From JAVVVD01 sp964642795 (GTDB lineage Bacteria; Bacillota; Clostridia; Christensenellales; CAG-138), in NCBI GenBank assembly GCA_964642795.1, contig CAZXRQ010000029.1, positions 1 through 23,189 on the forward strand: a stretch of DNA of 23,189 nt, in the 5' to 3' direction. Positions 1 through 6,866 of the stretch are shown piece by piece. The notes under the pieces were generated by a model. The model searched no databases and had not been told where the DNA came from. It saw nothing but the letters and a program-made list of their open reading frames with translations. Numbering within the stretch: position 1 is the first letter of the stretch; each line of letters opens with the position of its first letter. The position numbers and the translations under genes were made by a program.

Positions 1-826
1 GCTCCGGGAACTCCATGAGCACGTCCGTCATTTCGTTGCCGCGCTCGCCGCAGCCGACGTAGACGATTATGTCCGCGTCCGCCCACTTTGCAAGCTGATG
101 CTGCACGACGGTCTTGCCGCTGCCGAACGGGCCGGGGACTGCCGCCACGCCGCCCTTGGCCACAGGGAACAGCGTGTCTATAACGCGCTGGCCGGTTATC
201 ATCGGCTCGCTGGGAGCGAGCTTCTCGGCGTAGGGTCTGCCGCGGCGAACCGGCCACTTTTGCAGCATGGGCAGCTCGACTTCGCCTTTTTCGGTTTTGA
301 GCTTGGCGATAGGCTTTAGCACGTTGGCCTCGCCCGAATATATCCAGGTAAGCTCGCCGGATACGTTGGGCGGCACCATCACGCGGTGCTCCACGGCCTC
401 GGTTTCGGCTACGGTGCCCAGTATGTCGCCGGGCTGCAGCTTGTCGCCCACATTGGCGGCTGGCACGAAGCTCCACAGCCGCTCGTGGTCGATGGGCTCC
501 ACCACCACGCCGCGGGTTATGCGGTCGCCCGCCTGCTCGCGTATCTTGTTGAGCGGACGCTGTATGCCGTCGTATATGGATTCGATAAGGCCGGGGGCAA
601 GCTCAACGCTCAGCGGTGCGCCGGTGGATTCCACGGGCTCGCCAACGCCTATGCCGCCGGTCTCCTCATATACCTGAATGCTGGCCATGTCGCCGCGAAG
701 CTCTATGACCTCGCCTATCAGCTTTTTCTCGGACACGCGCACCACGTCGTACATCTGTACGTCCGCCATGCCGCTGGCCACTATCAGCGGGCCAGACACC
801 TTCACGATGGTACCCTTGACTGCCAT
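1..826 (-). CDS. ntpA: V-type ATP synthase catalytic subunit A (partial, 3' end off window)
   Basis: Catalytic A subunit of the V1 head, which hydrolyses or makes ATP at the A/B interface in the cytoplasm. The visible part is the first 275 residues of a family of about 580-590. It starts MAVKGTIVKVSGPLIVASGM, the usual N-terminal beta-barrel beginning. The P-loop GPFGSGKT lies at about residues 232-239, where family members carry it, followed by ERGNEMTDVL. GPFGSGKT is the A-subunit form of the Walker A motif, which separates it from F-type beta and V-type B. The ATG shares one base with the TAA of the F-subunit gene upstream (TAATG), so the two are translationally coupled. The rest of A, then B and D, should lie beyond the left edge. 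Family assignment is certain; only the truncation limits the call. Confidence 0.97.
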   Translation of the reverse strand, partial: MAVKGTIVKVSGPLIVASGMADVQMYDVVRVSEKKLIGEVIELRGDMASIQVYEETGGIGVGEPVESTGAPLSVELAPGLIESIYDGIQRPLNKIREQAGDRITRGVVVEPIDHERLWSFVPAANVGDKLQPGDILGTVAETEAVEHRVMVPPNVSGELTWIYSGEANVLKPIAKLKTEKGEVELPMLQKWPVRRGRPYAEKLAPSEPMITGQRVIDTLFPVAKGGVAAVPGPFGSGKTVVQHQLAKWADADIIVYVGCGERGNEMTDVLMEFPE

Positions 827-1197
827 TACTCTCTATCCTCCGAAAATAGTATGTCGGCGCCTATCGCCTTTTCCACGTTGGCCTTTATCTGCGCCATAGC
901 CACGCCGGAGCTGCCGTGGGAATCCGGGATGGGTATTATGGCGGGGAAGGTCTCTGATTTGTATTTTGATACCGCTTCGCCGCAGCCTTCGTACAGCGGC
1001 TCGGTAAGGAATATCACCTTTACGCCCTCGCGGGCAAGCCTGTGTATGAGCTTTGAGGCTTTGTCCTCGTCGGTCTCGTCAAACACGGCTATTCCTGCCG
1101 CCTTTGCAAGCAGCACGGAATCGCGGTCGCCTATCATGGCGACGTCGGCGCTTTTCGTGCCCGTGATGTTGCTCGTATTATCAGCCATATATCTCAC
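826..1197 (-). CDS. ntpG: V-type ATP synthase subunit F
   Basis: Small subunit of the central stalk that sits with subunit D and links rotor to head. It is recognised from DVAMIGDRDSVLLAKAAGI near the N-terminus, the hallmark of V-type subunit F, and from its length of about 120 residues. It lies between the C and A subunit genes, as in the E. hirae ntp operon, where this subunit is called NtpG. The start is uncertain. A GTG at 1197 has GGAAAGG only 4 nt upstream, while an ATG at 1188 (MADN...) has the same motif 13 nt away. With either start it overlaps the end of the C-subunit gene (stop at 1181-1183). It ends in TAA sharing its last base with the ATG of subunit A. Confidence 0.93.
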   Translation of the reverse strand: MRYMADNTSNITGTKSADVAMIGDRDSVLLAKAAGIAVFDETDEDKASKLIHRLAREGVKVIFLTEPLYEGCGEAVSKYKSETFPAIIPIPDSHGSSGVAMAQIKANVEKAIGADILFSEDRE

Positions 1198-2173
1198 GCA
1201 GCCTTTCCGTGATGACGGACTCCTCCAAGCCGTTGCGCTTGGCCGTCATAATGAGACGCACGCAGCGCGCCTCCTGCTCGCGGGCCAGCAGATAGCCTAT
1301 GATGGGGGCTATGGATTCGTTGTCCCCCTTGTTTTTTGCCGCGAGCTTTATAAGGTAATCGTCGCGGGCCTTTTCAATGGCGCTTATATGCCCGGTTTTG
1401 ACCACCGATGCAAGCCCGGCGGTGATGGCGTCTCTGGCATTGCCGGCTGCCACCGCCTTTGCAAGGCTTTCAACGGGCAGCTCCGCCGCGGCGATGAGCT
1501 TGTGCTCACCTATCTCGCCGGCGTCTATAAGCACGGCGTGCAGCTTCTCCGGAGTTGCCGCGCCCATCGCGGAAAGCCGAAGCAGCGCGGCTATGTTGTC
1601 GAAGTCCGCCTTGGCGTTGAAGTACTCGCTTATGAACGGATCGCGCAGACTCAACGCGTACTTGGCGTACGCGTTGTCCAGCTGCACGCTGACCTCCACG
1701 GGATCTACGCGGGTATAAAAGCCCACCTCCAGCGAGTCCAGCGCATCGCGCAGCTCCACGGGGAGCGCGTCGGTCATGGAATAGTCCTGCGCGTCCACCA
1801 TGGCCTTGAGCGTATCCGCAGGTATAACGCCGCCCTGCATCAGCACGGGCGCGTCCTTTGAGCCGGTGAGCCGCAGCTTCAGCAGCAGCTTTAGGTTGTG
1901 TACGTCCGCCTTCATGCGGAACACGTCGGTCTTGCGCTCTTTGGGAGTGACCTCCTCCACCAGCGCATATGCAGCTGCAAGCTCCCGATCTATCATGGTT
2001 TCCACGTCTGCGAGCGTCGCATCCGGCATACCGCCGTAGCCTGCGTCTACAAGCAGGCGCAGCGCCTCGGGAGCGGCGGCATCTATAAGGCGTGCGTACA
2101 GCGCGCGGTCGAGCAGTGCCTTTTCATGCACGCGTATACGGGCGACGCCGTACAATGCGGATTGCTGTGGCAT
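1181..2173 (-). CDS. ntpC: V-type ATP synthase subunit C
   Basis: Subunit C (V-type subunit d/AC39 family) is the funnel-shaped socket that couples the membrane c-ring to the D/F central stalk. The protein has 330 residues, normal for bacterial members, and is almost entirely predicted helix. The N-terminus MPQQSALYGVARIRVHEKAL matches the family pattern of a YxxARIRxxE stretch. The start at 2173 has AGGCAGGAT just upstream, an average ribosome binding site. Its 3' end overlaps the F-subunit gene by 8 to 17 bp, depending on the F start. Position between E and F matches the ntp gene order. Sequence conservation is low in this family, so the call rests on the N-terminal motif, length and operon position together. 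Confidence 0.93.
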   Translation of the reverse strand: MPQQSALYGVARIRVHEKALLDRALYARLIDAAAPEALRLLVDAGYGGMPDATLADVETMIDRELAAAYALVEEVTPKERKTDVFRMKADVHNLKLLLKLRLTGSKDAPVLMQGGVIPADTLKAMVDAQDYSMTDALPVELRDALDSLEVGFYTRVDPVEVSVQLDNAYAKYALSLRDPFISEYFNAKADFDNIAALLRLSAMGAATPEKLHAVLIDAGEIGEHKLIAAAELPVESLAKAVAAGNARDAITAGLASVVKTGHISAIEKARDDYLIKLAAKNKGDNESIAPIIGYLLAREQEARCVRLIMTAKRNGLEESVITERLREIYG

Positions 2174-2190
2174 CTATATCCTGCCTTTCG

Positions 2191-2793
2191 TCAATTGAAC
2201 AGCAGGGCGGCGACCCTGCTTGAATCATACTCGTGCACCTCGTGCAGCGCCGCGGCAAACGAGCAGTTTTTCTCGTAGCCGGCCGCCTGCAGCATGAAGC
2301 CGCGCGCTATGCCGTCCGTTGCAGCGCCCAAGGTAAGCGGCTTTTTGCCGCTGGAAGCGAGCGCCTTGTTTATCTCGGGGAGCAGACGGGAAAACGCTTT
2401 TTCATCCGCCGGAGCGGGCAGCAGCGCCTCGCCGCCGTCGCTTTCGCGTACCGCGATAGAGACGAGCAGCGCGTCCAGCTCCGCGCCGGACAGGGCGTTA
2501 AGCCTTTGCTCCGCCGCGGCGAAGGCCTCGTCCACCACACGCCTGCGCGCAAAAAGCGCGTACTTCCGGCTGTCCAGCTCCGCGTTGGTGCGGCTGCGCT
2601 CCAGTATATCCTCGCGCTGCTTTTTAGCACGCATGGCGGCGTCGCTCGAAAGCTCCCACGCCTCGTTTTCTGATAGCTCGTTGACCTTGCGCACGTCCTC
2701 CTGCGCCTGCGCGCGGAGCTCGTCCGCCTCCGCCTGCGCGTCGGCTAATATGCGTTCTATCAGCTTATCCGGGTTGTTAAGCTCGTTTGCCAT
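2191..2793 (-). CDS. ntpE: V-type ATP synthase subunit E
   Basis: Peripheral stalk (stator) subunit that pairs with the G/H-type subunit and holds the A3B3 head against rotation. The protein has 200 residues. Roughly the first 100 are a charged Ala/Glu/Arg-rich coiled coil (for example LADAQAEADELRAQAQEDV), followed by a compact alpha/beta C-terminal domain, as expected of the family. The start is at 2793; AAGGGG about 10 nt upstream overlaps the stop codon of the K-subunit gene. The gap to the C-subunit gene is 17 bp. Coiled-coil composition alone is not diagnostic, but the slot between K and C makes subunit E the only sensible reading. Confidence 0.93.
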   Translation of the reverse strand: MANELNNPDKLIERILADAQAEADELRAQAQEDVRKVNELSENEAWELSSDAAMRAKKQREDILERSRTNAELDSRKYALFARRRVVDEAFAAAEQRLNALSGAELDALLVSIAVRESDGGEALLPAPADEKAFSRLLPEINKALASSGKKPLTLGAATDGIARGFMLQAAGYEKNCSFAAALHEVHEYDSSRVAALLFN

Positions 2794-2807
2794 CGCTTTC
2801 GCGCCCC

Positions 2808-3302
2808 TTAGCCTATGGTAACGCCGTTGACCAGCAGGAAGGAGATAAGCAGCGCCAGCACCGCGTAGGTCTCGACCATGACGGTGAGGATTATCGCTTT
2901 ACCGGATTCGCCGCCGTTTTTGGCTACCAAGGCTATGCCGCTGGACGCGACCTTGCCCTGATGTATGGCTGAGAACAGGCCGCCGAACGCTATGGGCATC
3001 GCTGCGAACATCAGCATGAGCCCCTGCGCAACGGTAACGGCTGCGCCACCGCCCAAAAGTCCCGCCTTGCTGGCGATAACGAATGCGATGAGCAGGCCGT
3101 ATATGCCCTGCGTACCGGGCAGCAGCTCCAGCACCAGCACGGAGCCGAATTTATCCGGTTCCTCGGCGATCACGCCTGCGCCCGCCTGACCGGCCTTGCC
3201 AACGCCTATCGCGCTGCCGATACCGGCCAGAGTAGCCGCCAGCACCGCGCCTATGCCTGCCAGCACCAAACCAATGTTCTCAATCCCGAGAAAGCCTTCC
3301 AT
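2808..3302 (-). CDS. ntpK: V-type ATP synthase subunit K (rotor c-ring proteolipid)
   Basis: Membrane rotor subunit that carries the transported ion. At 164 residues it is a fused double hairpin with four membrane helices, typical of bacterial V-type K (E. hirae NtpK has 156). The first repeat contains LLPGTQG (residues 60-66) and the second FSAIHQGKVASSG plus VMVETYAVLALL. The Na+ ligands of E. hirae NtpK (L61, T64, Q65, Q110, E139) align with L61, T64, Q65, Q115 and E144 here, all conserved. The ion is therefore inferred to be Na+, not H+. It has the best ribosome binding site of the operon and the longest gap before it, in keeping with its need for several copies per complex. Confidence 0.96.
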   Translation of the reverse strand: MEGFLGIENIGLVLAGIGAVLAATLAGIGSAIGVGKAGQAGAGVIAEEPDKFGSVLVLELLPGTQGIYGLLIAFVIASKAGLLGGGAAVTVAQGLMLMFAAMPIAFGGLFSAIHQGKVASSGIALVAKNGGESGKAIILTVMVETYAVLALLISFLLVNGVTIG

Positions 3303-3310
3303 TTTGTATG

Positions 3311-3317
3311 TCCTCCT
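3311..3317 (-). promoter_or_regulatory. Strong ribosome binding site of ntpK
   Basis: On the minus strand this reads AGGAGGA, 8 nt before the ntpK ATG, inside an A/T-rich leader. It is the closest match to the anti-Shine-Dalgarno sequence in the ATPase operon. This fits high translation of a subunit needed in about ten copies per enzyme in E. hirae. Confidence 0.8.
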
Positions 3318-3346
3318 AAGTAATGATGGTAAGTTTTTATTTATAT

Positions 3347-3368
3347 GAAAACGCCAAAGGGCGGTTTC
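3347..3368 (-). other. Intercistronic hairpin between ntpI and ntpK
   Basis: The 9-base arms GAAAACGCC and GGCGGTTTC flank the loop AAAG (plus-strand reading) with one mismatch. On the transcribed strand it is followed by an A/T-rich stretch but not by a clean T-run. It may be an RNA processing or stabilising element, or a weak attenuator, in the 76-bp gap. Its function is inferred only. Confidence 0.45.
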
Positions 3369-3378
3369 AATGCAGCGA

Positions 3379-5307
3379 TTATTCCGCCTTTACCCGCACG
3401 GTCTTTGCGCGGAACGCAAGCGGTCTGAAGTCCTGGCCGCCCGCGTCGTAGAACTTGCCGAAGAACTCCACGTATTGCAGCCTTGCGCAGTGTATAAAGC
3501 AGCCCAGCGTGTTTATGCCCAGGCTGAACAGATGCAGCGCCGCAAGCAGCACGGCGGTGAGCAAAAAGCCTATCGCCTGCAGCACGAGACCATTCTGAAA
3601 CGCGCTGAAGAACATCGAACCCAGCGTATTGAACACCTGGCCTATGACGCCGGTGGAGAGCCCCAGCGCGAAAACACGCGCATAGCTTAGCATATCCGAA
3701 AGGTAGCTCGTTACGTCGTAGAGCTTGCCCGCGCCGGACAGCGCCCGGCCGAACAGCTTCTTGCCGCGCCCTGCGAACACAAGCACCATTGCGGCGCCGG
3801 CGATCGCGGTATACAGGCCTATCCTGCTGACCGTTGCGGGTATGCCGTTTACCAGGTTGGGCAGAGCGAATACCAGTATGCCTACTACTATCATCAGCCA
3901 GCTGAAATTGTCGAATATAGCGCCGGCCCAGTCATGCGCCCTGATGCAGCGGTATACCTTTATGCATACGCCGAACAGCATGTGGACGAGCCCCAGCCCG
4001 AAGCAGAGGTACAGCATGCTCATAGGCTCCGTCATCGGGTCGAACAGCAGCGGGAAGGTGCCCGCAGGAGTACCCAAAAACGCGTTCCAGTCCATGCCGA
4101 AAAACGTGCCGAGGAATACGCCGCATATCATGGTGGATATGCCGCCCAGACACAGCACCTGCGCTATGCCCTTCAACATGCCGTCGGGCTTGAACACCTT
4201 AAGGAATACAAGGCAGCCGAGGAACAGCACCAGCCCGTAGCCCGAATCCGAAAGCATCATGCCGAAGAAAAGGAAATAGAACGGGGCAATTAGCGGCGTG
4301 CCGTCTATACCGCGCGGGTCGGGCTTGGAGTAAAGGTTGGTGACCGCCTCGAACGGGGCTACCAGCTTATTGTTTTTAACTACGCTGGGTGGGATTTCCT
4401 CATCCAGCGGGTCGCGCAGCTCCATATAGCAGTCGCCGCTTACCGAGCGCACGGCCTCTTCAACGCTGTCGGTCTGGTCGCTTCTGACCCAGCCGGTGAG
4501 TATAAAGGCGGTTTGCGTGGCGGAGAGCGCCAGCTTGCTGCTCTCGCGGTCGCGCTGTATGCTCGCCGCATCCAGCGCGCGGCCCAGCTCGTCCTTGTGC
4601 GCGGCAAGCGCCGTGAGCTTATCGTTTATATCCTGTTCCTGCCTGGCAAGCTCTGCCAGCTCGCCGTTGAGCCGGTCTATGTTGCCAGACGGCAGCCCGG
4701 TGAGCTTGGGGAAGACGTATTCTGTGAAGGATACCGCCTTTAGCGCGGCCTGTACGGTCTCCGCGTCATATGTGCAACAGGCGACCAGCAGCGCAACGTC
4801 CCGGCCGATGCTGAAGGTCTGTATGGCGGCAGGGATGTCCTCCAGCAGCAAAAACGCGTTTGCGTCTACAAAGCCGGTGAAATACCGCACACCGCGTCTG
4901 ACGGAGCGTATGCTCTCTATTGGGGAATCCATTTCGCTCCACGGGGTAAGGGACTGTATCAATGCGCGCTTTTTATCCGCCTCGGAGCGCAGACTTGCCA
5001 GCTCGTGCGTAAGCGATTCCACCTCGGAGGCGAGCTGCATACCGTCCGGCAGTCCGTCTATAAGCTGCGAGGCCGTGTATTCGGGCTTTGCGCCTAGCTT
5101 GCCCTTTTCGGCAAGGGGCTTAAGCGTATCGAACGCGGACCTGAGCCGCGCCGCTTCCGCTTCAGCACGATCCAGCGCCGCGCTGTCCGCCTCGGCGTCG
5201 CCCTCGTTTATCAGCTGTACTGCGCCGAGCTTTTGCAGCGCATACATGAGCTTTTCCTCATCCTGCTTCATTGCGATCAGGGTAAGGTGCTTCATAGGGA
5301 CGATCAT
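3379..5307 (-). CDS. ntpI: V-type ATP synthase subunit I (stator a-subunit)
   Basis: Membrane stator subunit that forms the two ion half-channels facing the c-ring. At 642 residues it has the standard layout: a soluble N-terminal half (1 to about 330) with coiled-coil segments, then about seven or eight membrane helices. Key channel motifs are present. LSYARVFALGLSTGVIGQ places the essential arginine at R544, and HCARLQYVEFFGKFY near residues 606-620 carries the second conserved arginine (R609). The start ATG at 5307 overlaps the stop of the G/H-subunit gene as ATGA. After its stop there is a 76-bp gap before ntpK. The length and both arginines indicate an intact, functional stator. Confidence 0.96.
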   Translation of the reverse strand: MIVPMKHLTLIAMKQDEEKLMYALQKLGAVQLINEGDAEADSAALDRAEAEAARLRSAFDTLKPLAEKGKLGAKPEYTASQLIDGLPDGMQLASEVESLTHELASLRSEADKKRALIQSLTPWSEMDSPIESIRSVRRGVRYFTGFVDANAFLLLEDIPAAIQTFSIGRDVALLVACCTYDAETVQAALKAVSFTEYVFPKLTGLPSGNIDRLNGELAELARQEQDINDKLTALAAHKDELGRALDAASIQRDRESSKLALSATQTAFILTGWVRSDQTDSVEEAVRSVSGDCYMELRDPLDEEIPPSVVKNNKLVAPFEAVTNLYSKPDPRGIDGTPLIAPFYFLFFGMMLSDSGYGLVLFLGCLVFLKVFKPDGMLKGIAQVLCLGGISTMICGVFLGTFFGMDWNAFLGTPAGTFPLLFDPMTEPMSMLYLCFGLGLVHMLFGVCIKVYRCIRAHDWAGAIFDNFSWLMIVVGILVFALPNLVNGIPATVSRIGLYTAIAGAAMVLVFAGRGKKLFGRALSGAGKLYDVTSYLSDMLSYARVFALGLSTGVIGQVFNTLGSMFFSAFQNGLVLQAIGFLLTAVLLAALHLFSLGINTLGCFIHCARLQYVEFFGKFYDAGGQDFRPLAFRAKTVRVKAE

Positions 5308-5612
5308 TTTGCTAACCTCTCAAGTATATACGCGGCCGCGTCCGGTATGGATGCGCGCGCCTTATCGCAGGCGGCGTCGGCCTCTTTTGCGTTTTTATCG
5401 GTGATCTCGGCGGCCAAAGCGGCGCCGGCGGTCTCAGCCTCTGCAAGCGCCTTGTCCAGCTCTGCGCGCGCCTTGTCGCGTGCCTGCCTGTTTGTATCAG
5501 CGCGCGCGTCCTGCGCGGCCGATAAAAGCTCGCGGCCCTCCGCGGCGGCCTGCTTTTTAAGCTCGTCGGCCTGGGTCTCCGCCTCGGTTATTCTTTCTAT
5601 CATGGACGGCAA
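5304..5612 (-). CDS. ntpF: V-type ATP synthase subunit G/H (peripheral stalk), TTG start
   Basis: Small coiled-coil stator subunit that pairs with subunit E. It has 102 residues, is almost wholly Ala/Glu/Asp/Lys/Arg in heptad-like order, and ends PDAAAYILERLAK, as is typical of the family. It is the first gene of the ATPase operon, as ntpF is in E. hirae. The start is set by the ribosome binding site. AGGAGG lies 9 nt before a TTG at 5612 and 18 nt before the in-frame ATG at 5603, so the TTG start (reading MPSM...) is preferred. The stop overlaps the ntpI start as ATGA. The sequence is too low in complexity to be diagnostic alone; operon position carries the call. Confidence 0.9.
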   Translation of the reverse strand: MPSMIERITEAETQADELKKQAAAEGRELLSAAQDARADTNRQARDKARAELDKALAEAETAGAALAAEITDKNAKEADAACDKARASIPDAAAYILERLAK

Positions 5613-5621
5613 TTCGATATA

Positions 5622-5627
5622 CCTCCT
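5622..5627 (-). promoter_or_regulatory. Ribosome binding site that decides the ntpF TTG start
   Basis: The minus strand reads AGGAGG, followed by 9 nt and then TTG at 5612. The next in-frame ATG is 18 nt away, too far for normal use. Confidence 0.75.
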
Positions 5628-5648
5628 GCGCGTTGTCTGGTTTTATAC

Positions 5649-5670
5649 TGAACGACCGAAACGGTCTTCA
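5649..5670 (-). repeat. Imperfect palindrome at the start of the ATPase operon leader
   Basis: The core arms GACCG and CGGTC flank three bases, and outer arms TGAA/TTCA are offset by one bulged base. It begins within a few bases of the expected transcription start of the promoter at 5679-5707. It could be a 5' mRNA-stabilising hairpin or an operator. No T-run follows, so it is not a terminator. Confidence 0.45.
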
Positions 5671-5678
5671 TTCAGAAC

Positions 5679-5707
5679 ATTGTAGTATAATTCAGCGGTG
5701 CGTTCAA
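5679..5707 (-). promoter_or_regulatory. Sigma-A type promoter of the V-type ATPase operon
   Basis: On the minus strand: TTGAAC (-35), a 17-bp spacer, then TACAAT (-10). It sits in the 110-bp gap between upp and ntpF, leaving a leader of about 60 nt before the ntpF start. This suggests the ATPase genes can be transcribed independently of upp. Confidence 0.65.
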
Positions 5708-5722
5708 GCTCAAAAAAGTACA

Positions 5723-6352
5723 CTATTTGGTGCCGAACAAACGATCGCCGGCGTCGCCCAAGCCGGGGATGATATAGCCCTGATCGTTAAGGTGACTGTC
5801 CACCGCGGCGACGAATACATCCACATCGGGATGTGTTGCGCGAACCTTCTTTACGCCCTCGGGTGCGGCGATGATATTTACCAGCTTAACGTTCCTGCAG
5901 CCCGCCTTTTTGACTATGTTTATGCCGGCTACGGCGCTGCCGCCGGTGGCCAGCATGGGGTCAACGATTATCACGTCGCGTTCGCCTATATCCGGCGGCA
6001 GCTTGGAGTAATAATCTACCGGCTCCAGCGTGTCCGGGTCGCGGTACAGGCCGATGTGGCCTACGCGCGCGGCGGGGATGAGGTTGACCATGCCGTCTAC
6101 CATTCCCAGTCCCGCGCGGAGTATGGGCACTATCGCAAGCTTTTTGCCGGCGAGCGCCTTGGCGGTGGCCGTGGCCATGGGGGTCTTGATGGTGACCTCC
6201 GTAAGCGGCAGATCGCGGGTGGCCTCATACGCAAGAAGCATTGCGACCTCTTCGATCAGCTCGCGGAATTCCTTGGTACCGGTCTCCTCGTTTCTGAGCA
6301 GCGTCAGCTTATGCTGTATCAGCGGGTGGTCGATAACGTGCAGCTTATCCAT
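5723..6352 (-). CDS. upp: Uracil phosphoribosyltransferase
   Basis: Pyrimidine salvage enzyme that joins uracil and PRPP to give UMP in the cytosol. The length of 209 residues is exactly that of the family. The PRPP-binding loop VDPMLATGGSA is at 130-140, and the uracil-binding segment YIIPGLGDAGDRLFGT closes the protein. The ATG at 6352 has AAGGGGG 9 nt upstream. It follows rpiB by 35 bp and probably shares its transcript. A T6 run lies just past the stop, but no convincing stem precedes it, so a terminator here is not claimed. The upp-ATPase neighbourhood is a classic Gram-positive arrangement, except that the ATPase here is V-type. Confidence 0.98.
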   Translation of the reverse strand: MDKLHVIDHPLIQHKLTLLRNEETGTKEFRELIEEVAMLLAYEATRDLPLTEVTIKTPMATATAKALAGKKLAIVPILRAGLGMVDGMVNLIPAARVGHIGLYRDPDTLEPVDYYSKLPPDIGERDVIIVDPMLATGGSAVAGINIVKKAGCRNVKLVNIIAAPEGVKKVRATHPDVDVFVAAVDSHLNDQGYIIPGLGDAGDRLFGTK

Positions 6353-6387
6353 TTTACTTAGCCCCCTTATAGTTGTTGATATAAGCG

Positions 6388-6831
6388 TTATCTTTCTTCT
6401 AAGCGAGATATCTTTTCTATGCGCGCGGCATGGCGCGGCGCGCCGGAAAACGGTGTGGTGAGAAAGGTGACGACGATGGCCTTTGCAAGCTCCGGCCCTA
6501 TTATGCGCCCGCCCAGCGCCAGCATGTTGGCGTTGTTATGCTCGCGGGAAAGCTGTGCCATGAGCTGATCCGTACACAGCGCGCAGCGTATGCCGGGCAG
6601 CTTGTTTGCGGCGATACCGATGCCTATGCCGGTGCCGCATACCACGATGCCAAGGTCGCATTCGCCGGCCGATACGGCCTTTGCGGCGGCCTGCGCATAG
6701 TCGGGGTAGTCTACGCTGGCCGTGTCGAAGCAGCCCAAGTCGAGAGCTTCATGCCCCAGCTCCTTAATTACGGGCAGGATCACCTGCTTGCAGTCGAATC
6801 CGCCGTGATCGCTTGCTATGGCTATCTTCAT
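6388..6831 (-). CDS. rpiB: Ribose-5-phosphate isomerase B
   Basis: Interconverts ribose 5-phosphate and ribulose 5-phosphate in the pentose phosphate pathway. At 147 residues it is typical for RpiB. Visible active-site features are SDHGG (D8, H9), CGTGIG (C65, T67), EHNNANMLALGGR (H98, N99, N100, R109). The cysteine at 65 is the usual catalytic base. LacAB-type or allose isomerases are related, but the operon context with upp, sua5 and prfA and the CGTG motif favour RpiB. The start at 6831 has AAGGAG at good spacing. The gap from sua5 is 35 bp, consistent with one transcript. Confidence 0.96.
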   Translation of the reverse strand: MKIAIASDHGGFDCKQVILPVIKELGHEALDLGCFDTASVDYPDYAQAAAKAVSAGECDLGIVVCGTGIGIGIAANKLPGIRCALCTDQLMAQLSREHNNANMLALGGRIIGPELAKAIVVTFLTTPFSGAPRHAARIEKISRLEER

Positions 6832-6866
6832 TGTAGAAACGCTCCTTTGGAATAATCGTTATTGCT

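Noticed and set aside
386..1861. 491-codon open frame on the plus strand opposite the ATPase A, F and C genes
   Set aside because: It lies antisense to three clear ATPase subunit genes and its translation shows no family motif. Long antisense frames are common in GC-rich genes with strong codon bias.
5690..5722. Possible intrinsic terminator after upp (T6 run)
   Set aside because: The run TTTTTT follows the stop codon, but only a 4-bp stem can be drawn before it, too weak to support a terminator.
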